DNA of 64,000 nucleotides from NCBI GenBank assembly GCA_020284085.1, contig JACEVL010000463.1:1-64000 (forward strand), in the 5' to 3' direction. Below the pieces are notes generated by a model. That model had not been told where the DNA came from. It did no database searches and saw only the letters and a list, made by a program, of their open reading frames with translations. Positions within the stretch are counted from its first letter, which is position 1. Every line of letters starts with the position of its first letter. The translations under genes were made by a program, and so were the position numbers. This document shows positions 46,291 to 58,600 of the stretch, piece after piece. Source of the DNA: Aporrectodea caliginosa. Lineage: Eukaryota; Annelida; Clitellata; Crassiclitellata; Lumbricidae.

Positions 46291-46556
46291 ACGCGTGCAA
46301 GATCAATATCTCAGAATGTGAAGCACAAGCCTTGCTTAGAGCCGTTACACTCAATGAACACCGCAAGCTGGAATTCCCAAACGTTGGATTGGAAACCCAG
46401 CCGCTACCAAACTGACGTCCATTACCATAATAAAAATTCCGCCTAACCCCTTTAAATTTCATAAACCAACAACGTCCAGCCTCAGACGAACAAACAGGAG
46501 CCTTAGAGCAATGAAAAGCGACTCCAGATATAAAATGAGTAGCGTTGCTGAATTGC

Positions 46557-46627
46557 TCAGCTCGAGTAACTCGTCAAATCTAAGTTCTCCAATGTCCACT
46601 TCTGATGTTCCTCACCATTGCACATTT
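46557..46627 (-). CDS. GALNT1-like: GALNT exon 13 (lectin end and stop)
   Basis: Residues 581-603 and the TGA stop: [14 protein letters not shown] with the last QXW. Acceptor TTTTGTCTATGTAG. The split Glu codon joins exon 12 in phase. Confidence 0.93.
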
Positions 46628-49600
46628 CTACATAGACAAAAAACAACAACCATATACACTGTGAGTAGAAGAAACCATCCCGCTAGGAAAATTCTCAATA
46701 CCTTGCAATAAAAATTAATAATTTCTAATCAGCTTTGGAAACCAAGCAATTCGACTATTATGATTCATGCATTAAGCTATGATTTGTGCCTAAAACGTCT
46801 TCCTTTGGCTTTAACACAGGCAGTAGGGTGTGCTTGCCACTGACTTAATACTTAATTGTCTTTGTCTGGTCATACCTAAATCAAGAACTGTTCTCGGTGA
46901 ACGAGCTTTTTCAGTATCTGGACCTACTTTTGGAACTCTCTTCCTGTGTCTGTACGCTGTGCTCAGTCGCTTGTGTCATTTCGTTCTCGGCTGAAAACTT
47001 ACCTCTTTCAAATTGCTTATCCACCTTAGGCTGCCTCTCTGTCTCTTACGGACTGATCTTCTGGATGTTGACCTGATTACGGCTTGGTTTTGGTGTGCCA
47101 TCGGTTGATGCCTTGTGCATTAGACACCGGCGCAATAGAAGTTGCCAATTACATTACATTACATTAATACTGACACAATACTGACTTAATTCTGACTTAA
47201 TAGTTAATAGTGACATAATATTGACTTAATACTGACTTAATTCTGACTTAATAGTTAATACTGACATAATATTGACTTAATACTGACTTAATAGTTAATA
47301 CTGACATAATATTGACTTAATACTGACTTAATTCTGACTTAATAGTTAATACTGACATAATATTGACTTAATACTGACATAATTCTGACTTAATGGTTAA
47401 TACTGACATAATACTGACATAATACTGACTTAATTCTGACTTAATACTGACATAATACGGACAATACTGACAAAATACTGACTTGAAACTGACTTAATAC
47501 TTGTTCTGTTCTTTTTGCTGAAAGCCATTTTGTCGAGGTTTGTTTACAATGACGTCAAAGTGACATCAGATTTAATGGAAGACCATTCAAGATTTCAGAA
47601 ATCGTTAGCCGTTACATTCACGATGAAAATCCATTGAAATACCCTAATAAAGCAAAAAATCAATCCTGGTGGAGAAGCCCGGTTGAAATCCTCCACCATA
47701 CACTAACATAACAATAGCCATTGTCATACCTAAGGCAGGGACTGCTGGTTCCTTTGGACTAGGTTTACTTAGGCACATATTGGACGACACGTGACGCAGC
47801 GCAGACGTCTGAAAGCACACATAACATAAAATTTAACATAGCATAACACAACAAAATATAACATCATCTAATAAAACATACGATTTCAGAATATGTAACG
47901 AAAAGATCAAACATCGCGCAAAAAGAAACGAAAGCATCGGCCACGAGAAAAAATTTCCATCACCTCAAACAAAATGGCTAGGATTTCTCTTGTTTAGATG
48001 TCATACAATTCATTCCAAAGTTTTCTACATTTGCTTTCAGCTCTAGCATCTAAGCTAAAGCATAGAGCTACACAAGATTTGGTTCAGTATTTTGTCCATG
48101 CCAACTGCCTTCAAAAGTAGAGCTATCTCTCCCAAATAAAATTCAACAGCCACAGCAGTCTCTCCCAAGTAAAATTCTAAGTGGCCAATTCTCTGCAAGC
48201 CTGCACTGTCTCCCCTAAACAAAAGTCTAAGTTGCAGACATTCATAAAAGCCTAACAAGTATCTCCAGACTTCCGAGTAGATTCCAAGATCCTGACTATT
48301 CCACAGGCTTAACGGAGTCTCTTAAACAATACTCAAAGACGTAGACTGAATATAAATATTATTATATTACATAATATTATCATTACTCTATATAATACTA
48401 CATTGCACTAAAATTCAAGAGCTAGTCCATATCTCCGGAGAGAGTACAGGTTTGAGCCTCCTCCTCTGAAACAGTAACTGTGCAGGGACCTTGAGCAAAT
48501 CCTTCACTCACAATTTCTGAGCACCATTGATTGAAGCTTGGTCATTAGATACTGGCCCTTAATAAAGCATAATAAAAAAAATAATAATATTAATGATAAC
48601 AGCCCAAAATGAGAATCCACAATCGTCAATGTTGATCATTTGACTCCAGAGTCGAGCAGCCTAGAGTTTGACTACAGCTGCTGACCTTTTTGTCGTAGTG
48701 CCACTGTTGGTTTCCGCCGAGATGATGACAGTGCAGAATCGTCACTGGACCCTTGTGAGTGGCGTCGAGACAGACCTCGTCATGCATCAGTTCCTTACGT
48801 TGAGTAAACGCAAACGTCTAAAACGACGCACGAAAAACAAACAGTTCTAGCCAAAAACACGAATTTACTCGAAAATCAGCAACGTCCTTTTCTTAATACA
48901 TCAATAATGTAATAGAACAGAAATGTCCGTGTGTCCGTTACACTGTTTTCTCACTGCATCATATGCCTGATGGTTGGAAGGGAATGGGGGTAAGTGGGAT
49001 GGAAAGTGGGATGGAAGGGGTGGGGAGGGGACGGGAGTGGGAAGGGGGGAGGAAGGGGAGTGGAAAGGTGGAAGGGAGAGAGGGAAGGGGTGGAGGGAGG
49101 TAGCAGGATGAGGAGGGTAGGAAGGTGGAGGGATATTGGGAGATGTAGTGGCAGAGGAAGAGCGAAATGCAGGGGAAAGGGATAGAGGAGGGAAGACAGA
49201 GAGTAAGGGGAGACAGAGAGTGAGGACAAGGGAAGGGAGGGGAGATGGACTAAACTCATTTAATGTCAGTAGATGGCGGCACTCCTATCGTATGCGCTAT
49301 ATTGATCATTTTAACCGTCTTAGGACGGGCAAAAGTCTAGCGTATAATATAATCATTATTAACTCTATTTGTTCAATGATTAGTCTTTTGTGTGGCACAA
49401 TACAAAAACTAAGAAATGATTTTAATTAGATGGGGTCGGTAGTGCCATTTGAAATAACTTTATCATTGCTCATACTCTGACAGTACCAGTACAAAGCCTG
49501 GAGAAAGTAGGAGGGCGACTATAGTTATGACAGTGTCACTAAACAGCAACTTTTTTTGTTTTGCCTGTTTACTGTTTAATGACACTGTGTGGTAACAAAG

Positions 49601-52600
49601 ACCATTAGCATCGCCTTCCTCCTTCATCCAGTCTTGGGACTGGCACTGACAGAGTATGATCAGTGGCGGAGTTCTTTAAACAGCAAGGATCCTCAGTTTA
49701 ACGGCAGCTTATGACAACATAAGCCGTTGCCGCCGACAAAGATTATTTTTGGCATATTGCAGCTCTTTTAAAAACAAACCACCCATGCTTATAATAGTAT
49801 CAGTGAGCTTCGTTTTAGAGGTGTCTAGAGAAAGCGAGTGCTACCAAATACCAATTGACCACATGACGCTCTATAGGACCACAAACATCAAATCTAATTC
49901 CAGCAAGCTTATTGAGTGTTGGTTAAAGCGAGAATCAATGGGAAAAAATTAGCAGCTAATAACATATCATCATACAAATCCACATTATATATAGCATCAG
50001 CAAACAGCGTTTTAAAGGTGTCTAAAGAGAGCATTCTAACCATGTCCGATGCTTATATAACATCAATAAACATCGTTATAAAGGTGTCTAAAGGGAGTGC
50101 TCTAACCAATCGGCTACCAAGTCCAATGCTTATCAACTCCACCACTGCTTGTACTCTGGTAGTACCAGTCCCAAGCCTGGATAAAGGAGGAGGGCGACGC
50201 TAATCATCTTTGTTATGATGCAGTGTCATCAAACAGCAACTAACCAAGTGCCAAAATGTATGCTTTGCCTGTGAGGGTAAGGCCAGTCCTGTGTGTATTT
50301 ATCATAAATAAATGATGTCTACCTGTCCTGTGGAGTGTTTGGCACAATGTCCCAATGTAATTCGTTCTCCGGATTTACGGCCGACAGTGTCGAGGCACTG
50401 GCCGGACGCTTTGTGCATGATCTACAAGAATAAAACCACAGCCATCTCAACTAATCAACTGTAATCTAATCAAACGGTTCTCGTCGTAGGTACGACCAGA
50501 AAGACAATGAGATGGCCTTGTAGAATAATGGTAAGTACGGGCAATATAGACCGATTTCAAGTATATTTTAAGTACCATAATTTTTTATTATCGTATCTGA
50601 GAATTTGTAAAGTGCCCAGGTGAGGAGATGAATGAATGGTAACATGCTGGTACAAAGATCATAAGGACGTGGGTTCGATATCCGTTAGCCCCATAAGGTT
50701 GACAGCCTTCCCTAGGAGGCGACTGTAAAACGAGCAGTAGGACAGGCTGCCATACAGTTAAATTCGACGCCTGTTAAACTTGTTATCATCTGTTACTACT
50801 ATATCGTGAAATCTCACTGATATTTGTCAGTTTGAATTAATAAAGAATATCATTGTTATTATTATTCTTACAGTTGAGGCTATTCAGAGGCACTCTCAGC
50901 GTTACAGCCTATCAAATGTATTGTGGCTATCTGGAAGGAGTTCAATATTTTATGAACTACAAGCCCAAATAGGGAACAAATCCTATAGGACATACTGGTC
51001 AATAGGAAGCAATTTAACTAATACAACTGTACACTAAATTCCGGGCTTTCTCTGTTGTTGTTAAGACCATTTGGAATGGCCTTCAATTGGAGTTACATTT
51101 TCTCCTTGGCCTTTTACTCATCTATAAAAACCATCCTTTTCAGCCACGGCTGGGCTGGGAGCACCTCTGAGTAGGTATCTTGAAAGGGAGCTATATCAAA
51201 TTTATATTGATTGATTTATTGATTGATTGAAGCAATTATGGCAGTTGCTTACAGATCCGAGCGAGAAGTAGCTGGCTGGAATCAACGACTCGGGATAGAT
51301 GTTCTTGAGATACCATTCGAAGTTGTGGCATTTCAGGGATTTCTTTAGCTCCAGACGTTCAGAGATGTCTCCAAGTTCAATTCTTTCCATCGCTGTTGGA
51401 AAAGATTGCAAAGGTCAAGGACAGAGAAAACAGACAGTAAATTAAAACGCTAAATAATTTTTTTGAAACAGTATCAACAATAGTCGTCATTAGCAGAGTT
51501 GGTTTCATAGTCTAAAATGGACCATGTCTTCTCTGACAGACTAATAATAATGATAATGAAAATGATAAGAATAAAAATAATAATAATCTCAGAAAATAAT
51601 AATAATGAAAATGCTAATATTCAGTTAAAACATGGTTTAAAAACATAGAGTGAATTTGAATAATATTAATAATAATTTAGCTTAATAATAAAACAACTAC
51701 TACCAACACCACTTTATTTTCTCAGCTTCGGCATACGAGAGCGGGTGGCCAGTACTCTCCCTCGCCATCTCATCTTCCCGCTGACAGTGTAGCCAGTGCA
51801 CTCATTATAGCTGAGTTGGCTAGGAGGCACAGGTGGAGCAGAAATCTCAACACAAATTTCTACCCTGGCAGGGATTTGAACCTCTGACCACTCAATTGAC
51901 AGTCCAGCATGCTAACCACTACACTATCAAGCACCCTAGTATTAACCAAATAATTATATTCACCTTAACCAGAAGATGGTAGAAAGATTGTAATGCGTAC
52001 CTGGATTCATTCTGTAGACGAACTCCTTATATTTATCCATCCAGACTTCAGTTGTTCTACGAGTATTGTGGTTGAGAATTCGTTCGACGCCGCCTGGCCA
52101 GCTGTATGGGGAAACCTTCCGGAAGACATGACCCACACGCGAACATGTCACAATCAGAATCTGACCGCCACACATCCACACCTGCCATCAAACGAGAAAG
52201 GAATGATTTAATAAAATTAAACGAATAATTTGCAGTAAATCGGGAAATTCACACGCAGAAAATACAGCCTCCAAGACGAAGGAAACGTTAATAGAAATTT
52301 AAAAAGGTAAATAGAATGAAAATGAAAAAGGTAACCAGAATGAAAATGAAAAAGGGAACCAGAATGAAAATTAAAAGGGAACCAGAATGAAAATGAAAAA
52401 GGGAACCAGAATGAAAATTAAAATGGAACCAGAATGAAAATTAAAAAAGGAACCAGAATGAAAATTTAAAAGGTAACCAGAATGAAAATTATAAAGGTAA
52501 CTAGGATGAAAATCAAAAGGTAACTAGAATGAAAATTTACAGTAACCACAAGGAAAATTTAAAAGGTAATTAGCATGAAAATTTAAAAGGTAATTAGCAT

Positions 52601-55600
52601 GAAAATTAAAAAAGTAATTAGCATGAAAATTGAAAACGTAACTAGCATGAAAATTGAAAACGTAACTAGCATGAAAATTAAAACAGCAAGCAGTCAGAGG
52701 TGAGCATACAAGCAAGTACTCAAAGGTAACCAAGTGGGTAAGAACGCAAAAAAAGCTTACTAATTAACTGCTTACTCATAAGTAAGCACACAGGTGAGCA
52801 TTGATGTTCAAGGCATCAAACAATGTCTCTGGACTTATAAAGTACATTTTTCGAAGCCCTCAAAAGTGACCAATGCCTTGGACATTGTTACAGTGGCGCT
52901 ATGGATTGTTTATCATGGATTATTAATAATTAAGTAATCAGTCAAAAGTAGGCACACAGGTATTAAGTAGCAATCACAGAGAGGTAAGCAGGCAGTTACG
53001 CAATCAATCACCCTGAATGACATCTCGATGTTTTCTCCTCCCCAGATGTCCATTCCCGGATCATAGGCTCCGATCTCGTAGAAGTAGGATCGATCGATCG
53101 ACAACAGACCACCGGCCATTGCGGGCGTCCTACCAACCAAACACAAACAGTCAATTGAGAGACAGACAGACAGAGACAGACAAACAGACAGATAGATAAA
53201 TAGATAGATAATGGCATACAGAGACAGAGACACTGACAAGGACACATGCAGAACAACAGACAAAGACAGACACTCACAGCAAAGTTCCGACATCCCATAC
53301 TGGAACCTGGGTTGCCACAAGGTTAATAAAACACAAATCCATGACTTTCCATGACTTTGAGACATATTTTAGACGAAAAAACTTTCTGAATGTTTTATCA
53401 AAATTTTAAAATATGATTAGAAATATGTCCATTAATGATTTATTCCGTTATCCATGACTTTCCATGACCTAGCTATTTTCAATTCCATGACTTTCCAGGA
53501 ATTCTAGGAAAACACCTGTTTTTCCAGGTTTTCCAGGACTTAAATTTTTCAAAGTCTACTTCCATAACTTTCCAGGTTTTCCAGGATCCTTGGGAACTCT
53601 GTGGAACTGTTGTAAAATTCGTAATTGGAAATTTGACATACAGCCACTTCAAGAGTAAACTCATCAGGAATGCTCTCTGCGCTAGCCTCTATGACACTGA
53701 AATTTCATCAACGACACTGCACAGAAAACTAGACGAGTCACCTGTGACTGCGTTTACTACGAGGAACAGGTGCAACAGAATGCTCAACACAAATTTGAAC
53801 CCCAACCTCTCGATTGACATTCCTGCACGCTAACTAGAGTAACTACTACACCACCAAGCAGCCCCACCAAATTAAAATTACCTGAGAATTTTAGATTATT
53901 AATTATTCTGTAATTATTCCACGTTTTAATCTGAGATTCGGAACAAGCTTGCATAAACTACGTGTCCACTGTCCAGGGTCATTAAATGGAGTTTACTCAG
54001 CATGTTTAAACATCTAATCATTGGTAAACAGAGCAAGGCAGCTACTGAATGCAGCACCCGGATGAAATTACCTCATGGGTAAACTGCGGTCTCCACCCCT
54101 CCGTTCGAGTTCACGGGTTGCAGCCCCATACCATCGGAAGTTGAGTCTCCAGTTGAAGCCACCCCAAGTCATATCTGACCCTACGATGTACTCAAACGAG
54201 TCATCACTGATCACATCTATGATTGGACAGACCACTGACGTCCTACAAGCAACATGATTGGTCAGATTAGGAAAGACAACATGTAATGCAGCTCATGATT
54301 GGTCAGATTACCCAACATCTAACAGTAACACAGTTTAGGATTGGTCAGATTGTCCAATGGATAGACTACCATCTACAGCCGATTCTTTAACTGAATCTTT
54401 TATACAAAGGAATACGTTCAATAACGGAATCTCTTCTTTAACTGAATCTTTCTGAAAAAGGAATCTGTTCTATAACTCAACCTATTCTTCAATTAAATCT
54501 GTTCTAAAATGGAATCTCTTTCATGATGGAATCTGTTTTATAACAGAAGCTGTTCTATAACAGAAGCTGTTTTATAACAGAAGCTGTTTTATAACAGAAC
54601 CAGTTGAATGACAGCAGACAAAAGAGCCTAGTCCGACCAACTGTAGCTGATGAAGCAAAGACCTGTTTTTATGGATTTCGAAGAGCAGTGGCTCGAGCCA
54701 TCCTTCGGTGCATTCGCAGTGAGCATCCAGAAACGTAATCACTTTACCCTTCGCCTGACTCGCACCTTCAAGAAAACAAAAATACAAACAGAAACAAATG
54801 TAGTTGTAATAATAATTAGTAGCTTCCATTGTGCCAGTGTCTAATGCACAAGGCATCAACCGATGGCACACTAAAACCAAGCTGCAATATCCAGGAGAAA
54901 GACCTGTTCTGTTATAGAACAGATTCCATCATGGAAAAGATTCCATTTTATAGCAGATTTAGTTGCATTGCTCACCATTTAACACCTTTTCCTTATGAAC
55001 TTTGACACCATTTAGGCTAGCGTTGGTAATGCTTTTGTGACATACTTACTATATTGGGCATCTAGATACTTACTCACTCACTTACTATATTGAGTGTCTA
55101 GACACGTACTATACCGAGCGTCTAGATAATTACTTACTAATACTATACTGAGTGTCTAAATACTTACTTACCTATTCTATTAAATGTCTAAATACTTAAT
55201 TACTATTACACTGAGTGTCTAGATATTCCTTACTTACTTACTTTAAGTGTGTTTAATTGGAAACTGACCTCGTAACCTTGCTCTGATGAGCCCTGTTCTG
55301 GTTCCCATTCGAACAACGTACGTTGAAACGGGAAGTTGTGATACGTAATCGTCCAACTTTTTACCCAAAAAGTCTACAACAGTCAAATGGAACATCATCA
55401 GTGACAAAACTTAAACAGCAGAAGAATTCATGAAACTGATCAGCATAGATATCTGATTGGTACTTGATTATTGATTAATTGATATTTGATTGATAGTTGA
55501 TTGATATCAGATTGAACATCATCAGTGACACAACAGTGGAAGAGTTCATGAAACTGATCAGCAGATATCTGATTGGTAAGTGATTAACATTTGATTGATG

Positions 55601-58600
55601 ATTGATACTTCATGTGCAATGAAGTTCTAAAGATGAGATCTATCTGTCATCAGTTCAGATTTCAATATTCTCAACTATATCTCTGATGTGGGGTGAGAAA
55701 GAGGGAGAGAAGGAGGGAGAGAGGCAAGGAGGCAAGGAGAGAAAGAGGGAGAGAAGAAGGGAGAGAGGCAAGGAGAGAAAGAGTAAGGAGAAAAGGAAGG
55801 GAGGGACAGAAAAATGGAGAGAAGGATGAATGAAGAGAAGGAAGGACATGAAAAATGAATAAAAGGATGGATGGATAGGAGAAAAAGAGAAGGATGGAAG
55901 GAGATAAATAGGTAGGGAAGCAGAGAGAGAGAGAGTGATATAGAGAGACAGAGACAGACAGACGGACAGACTGACTGAGACATACACAGACAGATACAGA
56001 GACACAGAAAAACTGAGACAGAGAAAGAAACTGAGTGAGAAATTGCAAGAGAGATACAGACAGGGACACAGAGAGAACCCATGACATTTCTTGACAGTTG
56101 ACCTTTCTCGCTGGCATCATCGACCAGGATGATCTCCTTGACGAGATGCGTTGGTGACCGTGTGATGATGCTCCAGATGGTCCGGAGGAGCGTCGACCAG
56201 GCCTCATTGTGAAATACAATGACGATGCTCGTGTCGGGAAGACTGGAAACTGGATACGACCGCTTCTTGCATCTGAAGACATTGTCAAACGAATACAGTT
56301 ACAATTTGTACATTACACGCTGAGTACGACAGTTGGAAATTAAGAGTACGAGAGTTGGAAATTAAGAGATTAGGAGTACAAGAGTTGGAAATTAAAAGAT
56401 TAAGAGCACGAGAGTTGGATATTAAGAGATTAAGAGCACGAGAGTTGGAAATTAAGAGATTAAGAGTACGAGAGTTGGAAATTAAGAGATTAAGAGTACG
56501 AGAGTTGGAAATTAAGAGTACGAGAGTTGGAAATTAAGAGATTACAAGATTATAAAATTAACAGATTATGATTACGAGATTACGATTATGGGATTACAAT
56601 TATGACATTACAATTACCAGATTATGATTACAAGATTACAATTACAAGATCACAATTACGAGATTAAGAAATTAACGATTACCCATCCATCCTGTAGTCT
56701 GGTAAAGTTCGATTGAGTGACATGAGATCACTGGCCAACAGATTGAACTGGTTGATCTGGAAGAGCTTTTTCATTTCATCCTGTTTATCCGATGGAATAA
56801 ACACGGCCCTTCCGTCATCTCCAGGCTGCTGCTGCTTCTTCGGGGCTTGCGGCGTCGCTGAAATTAACAGTTTCAGACACATAACTGTCATTTTGTTGTA
56901 AGTCCAAAACAAAATAATGTTGTGTTTCCGGTAACCCGACCGAGTCACATTTTTAGGCTCGACTGGGAAAATTTTGTGAAAAAAATTTTGTTGAAAAAAT
57001 TATTTAAAAACAAAATTTTTTTTTAAAATTTGTTCAAAATTTCTTTTTTACTGACACATGAATTTAACCTTTGCGACATTGATAACATTGCTTTCCATTG
57101 CATACAAATATTTTTTTTAGACTCAGCAAGGTGAAATATGATGACGATATATTCGTTTATTATTATACAACAATGCAGCATTGCATAAAAATATTTTACA
57201 AAATAAATTTTTTTCCTACCTACCTACCCAGATTTTAAAACCATTGTTACCGGAAACACACCTATATTTTTATTTGGCCTAACTGAAAACTTATATACAG
57301 CACCAGTCAAAGAGAAAAGGTATGTACACATCACAAATGTACCATAACCCTTGAACAATGAGAGTGTACTGAAAGCAACTGAAGAACTAATGCAGCTCAT
57401 CGTTAGAGTGTTAGATATGTCATGAAATATTGTATTGGTTCCATTGGTTGACATACTTGTCTAATGGACTGATGATCTTCAGGATATTGACCTATGGCTT
57501 GGTCTTAACCTGACTCTGGCTTGATTATGGCCTGATTTTGACTTGATAATGGCTTGATTTTGACTTTATTATGGCTTGATTTTGACTTGACTTTGACTTG
57601 ATTAAGGCTTGATTTTGACTTGATAATGGCTTGATTTTGACTTTATTATGGGCTTGATTTTGACTTGATTTTGACTTGATTAAGGCTTGATTTTGACTTG
57701 ATAATGGCTTGGTTTTGACTTGATTATGGCTTGATTTTGACTTGATTATGGCTTGATTTTGACTTGATAATGGCTTGGTTTTTACCTGATTATGGCTTGG
57801 TTTTAACCTGATTATGGCTTGGTTTTAATGTGCCATCGGCTGATGCCTTGTGCATTAGACACTGGTGCAATAGAAGTTAAAAATTAATTAATTAATTAAT
57901 GCCTGTATGGAAACAATTCTATTAAGTTGGATAGCCAATTTTAGCCATACATGCATTGACTGCATCTGAGGGTGACTTACAAGGCTACCAATATTAAATA
58001 TTAACATCTTATAATATAAGTCTTAGTTTGTTTACGTTGTCCTTCCTTATGTTTGTTTGTCTGTTTCTAAAGGCTCCGAAACGGAACGCTTTAGCGATTT
58101 GAAAAATCGCACGAAACGTTATTACACCACGTCTGTTTCAACACGACTATTTTCAGCTCACAATTTTATTTAAACGCTGACATATGGACATTTTAAACTT
58201 CAAAATTATGAGGTTCCGTAATACCAATAACGGAGGCCATTAATATGCATATTTTAACCTCGCTTGAGCGGCGTGACGTAAGAGAAATGTTGTCTTACGT
58301 CACGCGAGGCGCAATCGAAATAAAACACGGGCTCCGTTCCGAAAAATTACGAGCGCTGTAATGGAACACGATCGAGCTTCGTTTACTATTATATTATTTA
58401 GCCCGGGGAACAAATAATAGGCCTATATAAGGTAGAGATAAAATTACGCATGGGGAAACCCCGGGCAAAGCCGGGTAAAAAATGCTAGTTTAATATAAAT
58501 ATGAAATATAAACATTAAATATCAAATATATATATTAAATATTTAAATAAACATATTAAATATATTCATACATGCACACAAGTGCATACATACAGACTGA

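Noticed and set aside
46511..46711. 66-codon plus-strand frame
   Set aside because: Antisense shadow of GALNT exon 13.
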